Origin: Cavenderia fasciculata
Taxonomy: Eukaryota > Evosea > Eumycetozoa > Acytosteliales > Cavenderiaceae
DNA: 64,000 nucleotides
Assembly (NCBI RefSeq): GCF_000203815.1
Contig: NW_004457695.1
Coordinates: 2,106,054 to 2,170,053, forward strand
Direction of reading: 5' to 3'
Part shown: one piece after another, positions 1-10,103 of the stretch
Layout: each line of letters starts with the position of its first letter
How positions within the stretch are numbered: the first letter of the stretch is position 1
Translations under genes and position numbers: made by a program
Notes under the pieces: generated by a model
The model's input: only the letters and a program-made list of their open reading frames with translations
Databases searched by the model: none
What the model was told of the DNA's origin: nothing

Positions 1-1365
1 GGAGGGTGTGTATGCAAGACAGGATACTATGGTGTAAACTGTACAATGGGTTATCCAAAACTATCATCTGGTAGTTATGTAGATGATACCTTGGAAAAGA
101 AAAGAATCATTAGTTTGTTTGGTGATTTTAGTGTTACACCAACAAATGTAGCCATTTCTATTAATGGTACTTGGACATGTACACCAGTACTCACTCAACA
201 ATTAACAATCAACTGTTCCATAGGTTTGATCCCAACAACCATTGGTTTGGTGTCAGTTGGTATTAGTGTTAATGGTTCTTCAGCTTTTGCAAAGGATTTT
301 ATTTTATTCCGTCACATTCCATCCATCCCATCATCTTCATCCTCTTCTGAACAATCATCTGACTCCTCCAACTCTGATTCAACTGAAGTACCAATCAATC
401 AATGTCCAAATAATTGTTTTGGTCATGGTGAATGTATCAATTCAAAATGTAAATGTTTTGAAGGGTATAATGTACAAGATAATTGTTTAACAAAGATAAT
501 CAATAATAATACAATCACACCCAATACAACAGCACCAACAACATCATTTGATATTGATGGAGTCGATTTCCAATTTGAAATTGTTGCCATTCAAGAAATT
601 GATGGTGAAAATAATATTGTTCAAGAATTATTGACCGATAAATGGAATGCAACCATTTACAATGACACTCAAACAACCACAGTCAACTATCAATTAAATG
701 CAACAAAAAAAACATTATCAATGGTGAGTGCAACAATATCATTCTCATCACAACCAAGAGATATTCCATTTGGATTAGAGACATTACATATCAACGCCAA
801 CAGTATCAAAGTATCGGTGAATATTAGTGATTGGCAATACCAATCATTCTTGACAACACTACGAGTAATATTCAAAACCACACTATCAAAAGATCAATCA
901 TTTGAATTTGATTGTCAACAACAACAAATCGACAGTCTTCAATTCGACCAACTGTCATCATCGATTCAATATCTCAGAGTTGTCAAAGATAATATTCAAT
1001 TCACTGGTCGATTCATTGATTATGTATTGTCAGATGGTAGACCATCATTTTCAAAAACATATTTAATTAATCAAACACAATCAACCGATGATGAAGATCA
1101 AATAACAATATTAATTGGAATCAGTACACCACAATGTCAATCATGTATTTTAGATCCTGATTTCACACCACTATTAATCGACAAGAGTGAAGATTCTGGA
1201 TGTGAAAAGAAATCAAATGCATGGAGAATAGCTGTTGGTGTATCTGTTGGTGGTGCCGCTCTTATCGCTGCTGCCTCTGCCGTCTTTATTCATCGATACA
1301 ATGTTGCCAAAAAAGCCAGAGCTGTAAAATCACTCCAAAGAAAGCTACATGATTTCAGTGGCTAA
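1..1365 (+). CDS. TIG/EGF/ComC-like membrane protein, C-terminal part (5' end outside window)
   Basis: The frame is open from base 1, so this is the 3' part of a longer gene. It opens inside an EGF-like repeat (GGCVCKTGYYGVNC). Next come a TIG/IPT-like beta domain (about 90 residues, several N-x-[ST] sites), a serine-rich linker, and a second EGF-like repeat starting CPNNCFGHGEC near base 400. A long extracellular domain of the type found in dictyostelid ComC-like proteins follows, then a membrane helix near bases 1222-1290 (AVGVSVGGAALIAAASAVF) and a short basic tail. It should be a type I surface glycoprotein. The whole visible part matches the last exon of the next gene downstream, so the two are tandem duplicates. 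The family call is firm; the ligand is unknown. Adhesion or recognition is inferred from related dictyostelid proteins. Confidence 0.85.
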   Translation, partial: GGCVCKTGYYGVNCTMGYPKLSSGSYVDDTLEKKRIISLFGDFSVTPTNVAISINGTWTCTPVLTQQLTINCSIGLIPTTIGLVSVGISVNGSSAFAKDFILFRHIPSIPSSSSSSEQSSDSSNSDSTEVPINQCPNNCFGHGECINSKCKCFEGYNVQDNCLTKIINNNTITPNTTAPTTSFDIDGVDFQFEIVAIQEIDGENNIVQELLTDKWNATIYNDTQTTTVNYQLNATKKTLSMVSATISFSSQPRDIPFGLETLHINANSIKVSVNISDWQYQSFLTTLRVIFKTTLSKDQSFEFDCQQQQIDSLQFDQLSSSIQYLRVVKDNIQFTGRFIDYVLSDGRPSFSKTYLINQTQSTDDEDQITILIGISTPQCQSCILDPDFTPLLIDKSEDSGCEKKSNAWRIAVGVSVGGAALIAAASAVFIHRYNVAKKARAVKSLQRKLHDFSG

Positions 1366-1940
1366 AGGAAACGCGCGTGACTAGACTAGACCTTAATTCC
1401 ATTTGCAGGGACATCGAATAAAATCAGAGAAAATAATGAATAAAAAGAATGAACAAATTCAAGTTCATAAACGAAGAGGTTATAATTCGGGTAAAAATCC
1501 CGTTGTTACCTCCTAATAGATAGATAATGAATTGGTTTTAGAAACCTCGATCACATGATCATGCCCTCATCACACAGAAGAAAATCCTCATTGCTATTTA
1601 TTGTTTATTGTAAATATCTCGATTCCAAGCCAAGACGATATTTTTATTCACAAATTTTATTGGGTGGTACCTCGGGTATCTTCATGTATTTATGGGGGGT
1701 TTTGAACAGCAGACGCGTGGTACTAATCGTTTCATTAAATATCAACTTGACTTGAAATCAAGGCAACAAAGAATCTGACTTGACCGATTGTCATATCTTT
1801 CTTCTACACTTTTTGTGTGGTTTTTTGAAAAGACAGATAAATTATCTCCACCTCTTTGATGATATCATTTGATCACATGTTTCTGAAGAATCATTTTATT
1901 TTTTAACGTTTTGTCTTTATCTATCTATCTCTATTTTAAA
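1366..1940. other. Intergenic gap between the two TIG/EGF genes
   Basis: This stretch holds the 3' flank of the first gene and the promoter of the second. It has scattered stop codons in all frames and no ORF with recognisable content. Short CTAT repeats and T-runs just before 1941 are usual for a dictyostelid promoter. I see no RNA gene or repeat. Confidence 0.6.
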
Positions 1941-4900
1941 ATGATGAGACATTATTTGTTACCGCAATGCCTATTTTTATTTGTTTTCGTGGGTATTGTT
2001 AGATGTCAGGTTTTGCCGCCAAATGAATGTATGTGTGGTGGATTCATCATCCACCAATGAAAAAACTGATCAGTCCTTCACCTCATATTCTAACATAATT
2101 GTTTATCTTTGTACCTTATTCTTTATTTATCTCTATTATTTATTTAATACTATTATTACTCATCATTAGTAAACTCTGCAATTTGGATTATTCAAAATTA
2201 TGGATCCTCAATAGCACAAAACGAAGGGGCTATATGCAATAGTAATGGTCAATTTGTTTGTACCGATATATCAGGAGTAAACCATATTACAGAAGTGTAT
2301 GATATCTATCTTTTTTAATGATCCATTTTTATACATCTATTTTTAACAATACTTCCTTTATCTTTTACAATTGCTTTATATTAGAGCATTACTTGTACAA
2401 GCTTATCAAAATGTTGGTCCCCCAGATGCAAACCTTCTTGTTTTTGATTTCCCAGAGATAAAACAATTTACAATCAGCTTACCGTCATCATTACAAGTAG
2501 GAGGAGCATTAAATATTCTTGAAAGAACAAAAAACTTTCCAAAGTTAGGAAGTTTTGTGTATGTATTAAATTTATAGATCAGTCAATTTAAATATGATTC
2601 TTAACTCTTTTATTTTTTTTCTATTTTATTTTTAAAGTATGAGATATGATAATGCTTTGACTATTATTCCTAATGATTTTCCAACAAACATGCCAATGAT
2701 GACATTACTGATATTAGAGTATTGCGCATTTACCGATATTCCTGTATTCTTTAACAACACTGCTGCAATACAAGTCAGCATTCGAAGTAATACTCTAAAA
2801 ACCGTAAACTTTGGTCAGAGTTTGTATCTTCCTAGATTGGGATCGATTGAAATTGACCTTTGCCATGACACACCACAAACATGGGATTTTGGAGCTTCAT
2901 CATTCCCAGCCTTGTATTTTTTAACAGTAACAAACAAAGTTGCCCTTCCTCTAACCATTTTCATGCAAAAGGCGATTCAAATTCTCATTGGAAGCACAAC
3001 CCATGGAAGTTTTCATTTTGGTATTAGCAACCCTTCTGAAATTAAATCTATGTATGTACAACAATATATATATATATATTTAAATATTATTTAAAGATCA
3101 GAAACAAAAAATTAATGAATTCTTTTTTTTTAAAAGTGGAATAGATGGAATTTCATCAACTTTGAACCCACCTCTAAGTAGTTATCCCAAACTTGAATAC
3201 TTGTAAATATTCTAATATATATTACTTTTTTTTTATGTGTCTGTTTCTAATATTTTTTTTTATTTTTTAGGACAATGTCAAATGGAGGATATACATCGTT
3301 CCCATTCAGTCAATTCCCGGAATCGTTGATAGGTCTTACTATGACCTCAAACAATTTTACTTCCTACCCACCTATCCCTGCATCTTATAAGATGATCATT
3401 ATCGATTTGACCGAAAATACTATTTATGGAGACATACCTTGGCAATTATTTAATAATGTATCAAACATGAGGCTTGTTCTTGATAAAAATCCCCTTGTCA
3501 CTGGATCTGTCCCATCTTCATTTTGTTCAAACAAACTTTTCATTTCGGGAACAGCAATTTCTGGTATTCCAGGCAAGTAAACTAAAATCACAATCATGAA
3601 CCAAATTATATTAATATTTATTATTTAGATTGTTATTACTGTTATTATAGAAACAATCAAGTTATCAAAACTGACATTCCTTTGCAACCTGGTTTCGAAT
3701 GTCGTATGTAAAACAAACAAAAAACTAAATAATTATATTATATAATCAACTAAACTAACAATTGTTTATTTATTTATTGTTTATAAAAAGAAATCTCTTT
3801 TGAATCAACAGATTTGATTTCTATATTTGGACGTACTGAAATAAAAGGAACAAATATAGGATATGGATCATACAATTTATTCCCAAAAATTTCAAATAGT
3901 GAGCTATAGTATGTATTAGATAAACAAATAATTAAATAAATTAGTAGTGTATACAACTAACATTTTTTTTTAATTATTTATTTTTATTATTATTATAGTT
4001 ATGTAGAACCAATTCAATATGGTCCAAGAAGAAATATAACGATTCAACTTGATGAATCTTATCCCGAATATACATTTGACTTTACAATTTTGGAGGTTGG
4101 ATTTGAGATTCAGTCAGTGACCTATACCCAAGTACCAATTGGAATTTTAACGATTACTATTACATTTTCGTATTCTAGTGCTGATGTTCCTCACTCTCTC
4201 TCAATTAATGGTACAGCTGTTTTGAGAAATGTTTTGATTCAGGGTAATACTCTTGTCTACAATCTTACCAATCCTGTAGTATCGGAAAGCTACGTCCTTT
4301 TTATCTCGAATCAATATTATAATATTACACGACCACCAATGGCTTTTATTCAAAGTATGTCATCAAATCTAATCAAAATCAAAGAATTCTTTTATTTAAA
4401 TTAATTAAAATCTTTTTTTTTTTTTTAGATTATCCTCTGGTACAAGGTTGGATATCAAGAGAATATTCTAAAATTGGTGCAAGTTATTCATTTAGTGGAC
4501 AATATGGAACAAACTTGATCGACCCAATAGTTTATTTTAATGGAAACTCTTCCATTTGTAATGTTACCTCTGTCTCTGAGACTGTTGTGATATGTACACA
4601 GGTTGGTTATGTAGCGTCTGGACTAACCAATATAACTGTCTCTGTAGATGGATTTACCAGTGCTCCAGAACCATTTATATTCTACAATATGGAAACAGTT
4701 TGCCAAGTGACCACTGCCAATTGTTCTGGTCATGGTGTTTGTAGCCCAGATGGTATTTGTCTATGTAATATTGGATTTTATTCCGATGATTGTTCAAAAC
4801 GTATGTATAAATTTTGAAAAAACAAAAATATTAATATTAAATTATAAACTAATGTGAATCCTTGTCATTTTTAGTTTTAGAATATCCATTATTAACGTCT

Positions 4901-6229
4901 GGATCATACAATCAAAATGATAGAAAGTTGATTACTTTGTATGGTGATTTTGGGCCATCTAATCAATCAACAGTAACAGTTGTTATTAATGAAACGTTGC
5001 CATGTACTGTTACATTCTTTTCACAAGAATCATTGAATTGTTCTCTTCAAAATAATCCTTCTCCAGGATTGGTTTCTGTTTTTGTCCAAGTTAATTCGTC
5101 ATCTGTTACTGCCAAAAATTTCATTTATTTCCGTGCTCAATCAAATGGTGGCGGTAGCAGCTCAAGTACTGGTTCTTCATCAACAACCACTACGTCATCG
5201 TCAACAACCACCACTACCTCGACTACTTCAACAAGTGGAGGAGATCCACCAATATTAGAATGCCCATTTAAATGTTTTGGTCATGGTGATTGTGTCAATG
5301 GACAATGTCAATGTTATCAAGGATATGTAGTTGATGACTATTGTTTGACCAAGATTATAAACAATACAATCGAACCCAATACAACTGCTCCAACCACATA
5401 TTTCAATATCGATGGTTTGAAATTCCTTTTCGAGGTGGTTGCTGTTCAAGAAATTGATTTTGACAATAATATCGTCAAAGAAGTATTCACTAATAACTGG
5501 ATTTCATCGGTTGCTAAAGACAATGTCACCGAGACAACCACAGTTCACTACCAACTCAACAGCACAGCCATGGATCCAACAACCAATGTTTTTGCAACCA
5601 TATCCTTCTCTAATCAGTCGCGTAACATTCCATTTGGTGATCAAACCCTTTCCATTAAACCAAACAGCATTAAATTGTCAGTTGAAGTCCATCAATGGCA
5701 ATATGAATCGATCTTGACAACCCTTCGAGTCATCTTTAAAACTACAATCAACAATGACCAATTCATCGAATACGATTGTGACAAGCAAAGTGTTGACAGT
5801 TTGACTCTGGATCAACTGTCATCATCGATTCAATATCTTAGAGTCATCAAAGATAATATTCAATTCACTGGTCGTTTTGTAGATTATGTCTTGTCGGATG
5901 GTAGACAAGCATTTTCAAAGACATCTCTCATCAATCAAACAGAGTTGAATCAAGATGAATCTGCTATCCTCATTGGAGTAAGCACACCACAATGTCAATC
6001 ATGTATCCTTGATCCAGATTTCTCTCCATTATTGATTGACAAGAGTGAAGATTCTGGTTGTGAAAAGAAATCAAATGCATGGAGAATAGCTGTTGGTGTA
6101 TCTGTCGGTGGTGTCGCTCTTATCGCAGCAACCATTATAGTTATTAAATTTACTAGAGATAAAGCTAGAAATGCAAAGTATCTAAAAACAATGCAAGATA
6201 AATTAAAAAGATTATCATCTCATGATTAA
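1941..6229 (+). CDS. LRR-like/TIG/EGF/ComC-like membrane protein, 11 exons
   Basis: The proposed exons are 1941-2028, 2170-2296, 2385-2558, 2638-3051, 3137-3202, 3271-3572, 3629-3703, 3791-3908, 3999-4354, 4429-4800 and 4875-6229. All junctions are in phase and give about 1148 residues. Residues 1-22 form a signal peptide (MMRHYLLPQCLFLFVFVGIV). Residues about 72-390 are LRR-like. They are followed by a CYYCYY turn, TIG-like domains, an EGF repeat ending exon 10, then TIG, a Ser/Thr-rich linker, EGF, a ComC-like domain, a membrane helix near 1105-1125 and a short basic tail. Ten introns of about 55-140 bases carry GTATGT, GTAAAT or GTATGA donors. The one after 3572 starts GCAAGT, apparently a GC-AG intron. 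It should be a type I surface glycoprotein; a sensing or adhesion role is inferred. Exon edges are read by eye. Confidence 0.82.
3573..3628 (+). other. Apparent GC-AG intron
   Basis: Exon 6 ends CCAG and the next bases are GCAAGTAA, the usual consensus around GC donors. Splicing to TTTAG at 3628 gives IPDCYYCYYRNNQVIKTD in frame. The alternative GT donor two codons on (3576) with the same acceptor runs into a stop. Paired with the later ATAG acceptor it would stay open but lose the Cys/Tyr turn that related proteins have after the last leucine repeat. Confidence 0.65.
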
Positions 6230-6312
6230 TTAATTAAATAAATAAATAATATTTAATATCTTTAAAAAGAATATAATATATATTTATCTTTTTTTTTTTT
6301 CTATTTTTTTGA

Positions 6313-7488
6313 TTACCAAGAGCCATCAAGAGTGAGAGGGTTTTTAAATTGCTTCAAATGAGTATCCAAAAGTTGTAAGGAACGTGTGTATAATTGTTGA
6401 CCAAATGCAGAGTCATAGGTTTGTCCAGCCGACTTGGTGGCACGACCGTGGTCAAAGTAGAGACCACCTTTGGCGTTGGATCGCTTGTCAATGGCGACTT
6501 GGACGATAAACTTGGCGCAGTAAGAGGCAGACTTGAAGATGAGGTGATAGAGCGACTTTAATGGACCGGGGAGCGCGACAATCTCGCTGGCAAAGATACC
6601 TGGATGGATCGAACTGATGGTTGCCTTGTTAGTGAGATGACCGGCAGCATCAATACGACGTTGGAGGTCGTAGGCAGAGACAATCTGGCAGCCCTTGCTT
6701 TGACAGTATGTGGCAAAGGTGGCAGAAAGGTTCTTGGTGAGATTGTCAATATTGATCGATGAGAGGGTGTGTACCGACGATGACACGTTGAATATGTTGC
6801 ATTGACTTGTCATCAACACGTCGAGCATTGAAAGAGTCAACAAATGATGACCAAGATAGTTTGCTTGGAATTGAGTGTTGTACTCTTCGGCACCGATACG
6901 TGTCATTGGTGGTTGGTTCACCTTGTCCTCCCACAACCACATGATACCAGCGTTGTTCATGAGTATGTGACATGGAAGACTACGTTCCTTGAATCGCTTG
7001 GCAAACGATACAATCGAATCAAACGACAATAGATCCAACAACATGTATTCAATCTTTTGATTACCACTTTCTTTTTTAATCTCCTCAACTGCTTCAATTG
7101 CTTTTCTTTCTGTTCTACATGCTAAAAGAAGAATAGGTTAATAAACTAAACTAGTAGTATCTTGTGTTTTAAGGTAGCACCTTCTTACTTACCCAAAATA
7201 ACATGTGCATTCAAAGCAGCAAACTTCTTTGCAATCTCTTTACCAAGACCTGCATTTGCACCAGTGATGATGACTACCTTGTCTGCTATATCTCTTAAAT
7301 CTTCTTCACTCTAAATAATAATAAATAATAATGTAATAAACACCTAATGAGTCAATATGCGATCTCTCTCTGCTATTCATCGTCATCATCATTGAACATA
7401 CCATCTTGATAGTCTTTGGTAACGATTTTATGACATAGATTGCAATGATAACAATCGTAAAGATTATTAATGTTGTAGTATCTATCAT
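6313..7488 (-). CDS. Membrane-anchored short-chain dehydrogenase/reductase, retinol-dehydrogenase-like
   Basis: Three exons on the minus strand (7488-7402, 7310-7193, 7121-6313) join in phase to a 337-residue protein. Residues 5-24 are a hydrophobic anchor ([16 protein letters not shown]). The Rossmann nucleotide motif TGANAGLG is at 45-52, the NNAG motif at 124-127, serines near 182-184, and the catalytic YCQSK (Y-x-x-x-K) at 207-211. ACR at 69-71, after the second strand, is typical of RDH11-14/WWOX-type enzymes that prefer NADPH. It probably reduces a lipid-like carbonyl at the ER or another internal membrane; the substrate cannot be read from sequence. Its 3' end faces the TIG/EGF gene. 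Both introns have clean GTATGT or GTAAGT donors and TTAG acceptors. Confidence 0.88.
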
Positions 7489-8922
7489 CAGGTCTCTACT
7501 CTGCTCTACTCGTCTCTCTCTTTAAACTTTCTATTTGTCTCTTGATCGAAATGATGTTGACTACTACTTTTTCGTCATCGCCAAAAAGTTATAAAAAACA
7601 TAACAAATCAATCAATGAATTGATGATGAATAGTGCAATCATTCATTTAAAGTTTGTTTATACATAGTAGAATCTTCTTCGAGGAGGGTCGAGGAAGTGT
7701 GTGTTGTGTTTGTCGATAATAATTAAAATCATTATTTCTTCATTTTACCTCCCTGCTTGGCTGTATGTGTGAGTGGTTTTATGAACAACTATTATGTTTT
7801 TTAAAATTAGTTTTTAGAGAGACAGATAAGTTAACAAGAACAGATAAATAGAATAGAGATAGACCAACACAAAAATATTCAAGATTTGGTGATTAACAGT
7901 TTAGAAAACTACTCATAGGTCCGCAAAGATTCTGTTTCTTTTTTAATTTACACAACATGAAAGAAATCATTGAATGTATCAAACAATGATAAATAGTGCA
8001 ACAAAAACCATTATCAGAAAATGGCCTTATGCTCACTTAGTTCTACTCGCTGAACATTATGGAAACTGAATCGTTCTGGATGTAAGCATGGACATGTTAA
8101 CCAACACGTATACAACTTGCTGAGCATGTTCATTCTTACATCCAGAACTACTTCAGCTCCTCCTCCATCCGCGTCACATTTGTTCCCTTGATTACAATCT
8201 CGAGCCCTTCCCTCACCCAATGTTCTTATCAAAAAAAAAAAAATTAAATAAAGATACAATTTTCCCCTCTTCCTCTAGTTTCTAAAGTGCGAGCCTATAG
8301 TTCTAATTCTCTTTATCTCTTCAAACAAACCCTTGTCATTATTTGTTTCGCTTCTTGATGACTTTCCAAAAACGGAATTTTCACAATTTTTTTCTATTTT
8401 TTTTTTGACGAATCGATTGAGGTCAGACATTCCACAACATCAACACGATGTCTCACGTTCACCTGCAAACGTACAATTATGTCATTGAACTAATATATTT
8501 ATACAGATAACAATAATAATAATAATACACATGCAGTATAACAACATCTTATTGAAACTACTCTGTCTTTATAACATTACTACTACTTCATAAACAATAA
8601 TAATAAAGATAGATAGAATTCACTATTTCGAAATCATACATATATATATAGTTTTTTAGCTAATTTATACAATACAAATACAATTCAATACACTACTTCA
8701 TCTCTCTAATTTATTAAATTATCAAAAACAACTTTAATCACCTCTCTCTCTAGTTCAAAAGTAATTAACAAAAGTGTCATAATTACTTCATTCCTTTTTT
8801 GCACAACCGTTCAAATAAACCGATAATCACACCCTCACTATCTTTTGGTTTATTATTTATCATCACTACTATTTATACTATATTAAATAATCATTATACA
8901 ATTACATACATACAAACAAACA
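7489..8922. other. 1.4 kb divergent intergenic region
   Basis: This separates the dehydrogenase start (minus) from the PRELI-like gene (plus), so it should hold both promoters. Most of it is AT-rich with T-runs. The exception is 8030-8220, which is more GC-rich and holds the hairpin listed separately. An ORF of 81 codons runs antisense through that hairpin, but it resembles no protein I know and its composition follows the inverted repeat. Confidence 0.6.
8073..8148. repeat. Imperfect inverted repeat (hairpin), 33-base arms
   Basis: The left arm 8073-8105 and right arm 8116-8148 are reverse complements at about 27 of 33 positions, starting with 14 perfect pairs (GTTCTGGATGTAAG). Two of the mismatches would be G-U pairs in RNA. 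The loop is about 10 bases. It sits in an isolated patch of higher GC with no gene. It could be a structured RNA or a decayed non-autonomous element. Confidence 0.6.
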
Positions 8923-9936
8923 ATGCCTTTATTCGAAACATTATATCATACATTCAAGTAAGTTCTTATTTGTGATCTTTATAATTCATTATCATTAATC
9001 ATTCAATTCAATTTAATTGACTTCTTCTTCTTCTATTTCTATTTCTTTTTATTACTTTTTAGACATAGTTGGGATGATATATCATTGGCAAGTTGGATGA
9101 AATATCCATCACCAGAAAGACCAGATGTATTGAGTGTAGATATTATAGAGAAGCATTATGACCCAGAGACTGGAATACTGCGATGCAAGCGATTGATGAT
9201 TTGCAAGGATCATACACCTGCGTGGCTCAAGGCGATTCTCGGATCGACCGAGTACTTTTTCGTAGAGGATTGCGAGGTGGACCCTCGACAGAAAAAGATG
9301 GTGCTCACATCCAAGAACATCAACTTTGCCAACATACTCGGAGTCGAGGAGGTGTGCACGTACGTGCCAGACCCCCTCAACGACCAATTCACACTATTCA
9401 AGCAAGAGGCCAAGATCACGTCGTCAGTGTTTGGCGTCGCTCGAAAGATGGAGTCATTCTGCTTGGACAAATTCAAGAAAAACTCGACCAAGGGTCGTGG
9501 TATCATGGAAGAGGCTATCCAGCGTGCCGAGGCACTCAAACTCGATGCTGAAGAGTCGTTCAAAGACATTGAAGAGAGTATCGACAAGGCTATCAGCTCG
9601 GTTAAAAAAGAGGCAGAAGAGTCATTCAAAGACATTGAACATACGTTTGACAAGGCAGTTGACTGCGTGCACCACTACAAACACGAGGCAGAGGAATCAC
9701 TCAGTCGTGTCGAAGAGACCATCGACAAGGTCTTGCAAGAGGTCAAGCACGAGGCAGAGGACAGTCTGGCACTCATCGACAAGGTCATCGCCAATGTAAA
9801 TAAGGAAAAAGAGGTCATTTTTAATTTAGACAAGGTCTTTAAAAGTTGGCGTGCTGAAACAGAAACAAACCTAGGTGAGGAATTTAAAACTTTTAAATAT
9901 CAATCTTCAAGAAAAAGAATTGATGAAATTAATTAA
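8923..9936 (+). CDS. PRELI/MSF1 (Slowmo-type) mitochondrial lipid-transfer protein with a repeated helical tail
   Basis: Two exons (8923-8957 and 9063-9936) with a GTAAGT...TTTAG intron give 302 residues. The first exon encodes MPLFETLYHTFK, the usual start of a PRELI/MSF1 domain. W15, the YDPETGILRCKRL strand near 50, an LG-x-x-EYFF-x-E stretch and a final helix (KMESFCLDKF) fit the family across about 170 residues. Known members carry phosphatidic acid or phosphatidylserine across the mitochondrial intermembrane space. From about 170 to 265 the protein carries four amphipathic repeats of 20-26 residues built on EAEESxxxIExxIDKxxxxVK, making it longer than most members. Human PRELI has a comparable LEA-like tail. 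The gene is GC-richer than its surroundings, which accounts for long open frames on other strands. Confidence 0.88.
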
Positions 9937-10103
9937 TAAATTAAATTCAAAATCAATACACTATTTTGTTGAATATATAAATATTTATAGAAAAAGATAT
10001 TATTATTATTTACCATCAAAAAAAAAAAAAAATGAATAGACTTTTTGTCAAGTTGAAAGATGTTGTTGTCTCATAGTTTTCTTCTCTTTTTGTATGTTAT
10101 AGT

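Noticed and set aside
8014-8259. 81-codon minus-strand ORF
   Set aside because: It runs through the inverted repeat at 8073-8148 and has no recognisable protein features.
9183-9799. Overlapping plus-strand frames of 122 and 157 codons within the PRELI-like gene
   Set aside because: They are shifted frames of a GC-richer exon; the PRELI/MSF1 frame is the one with family motifs.
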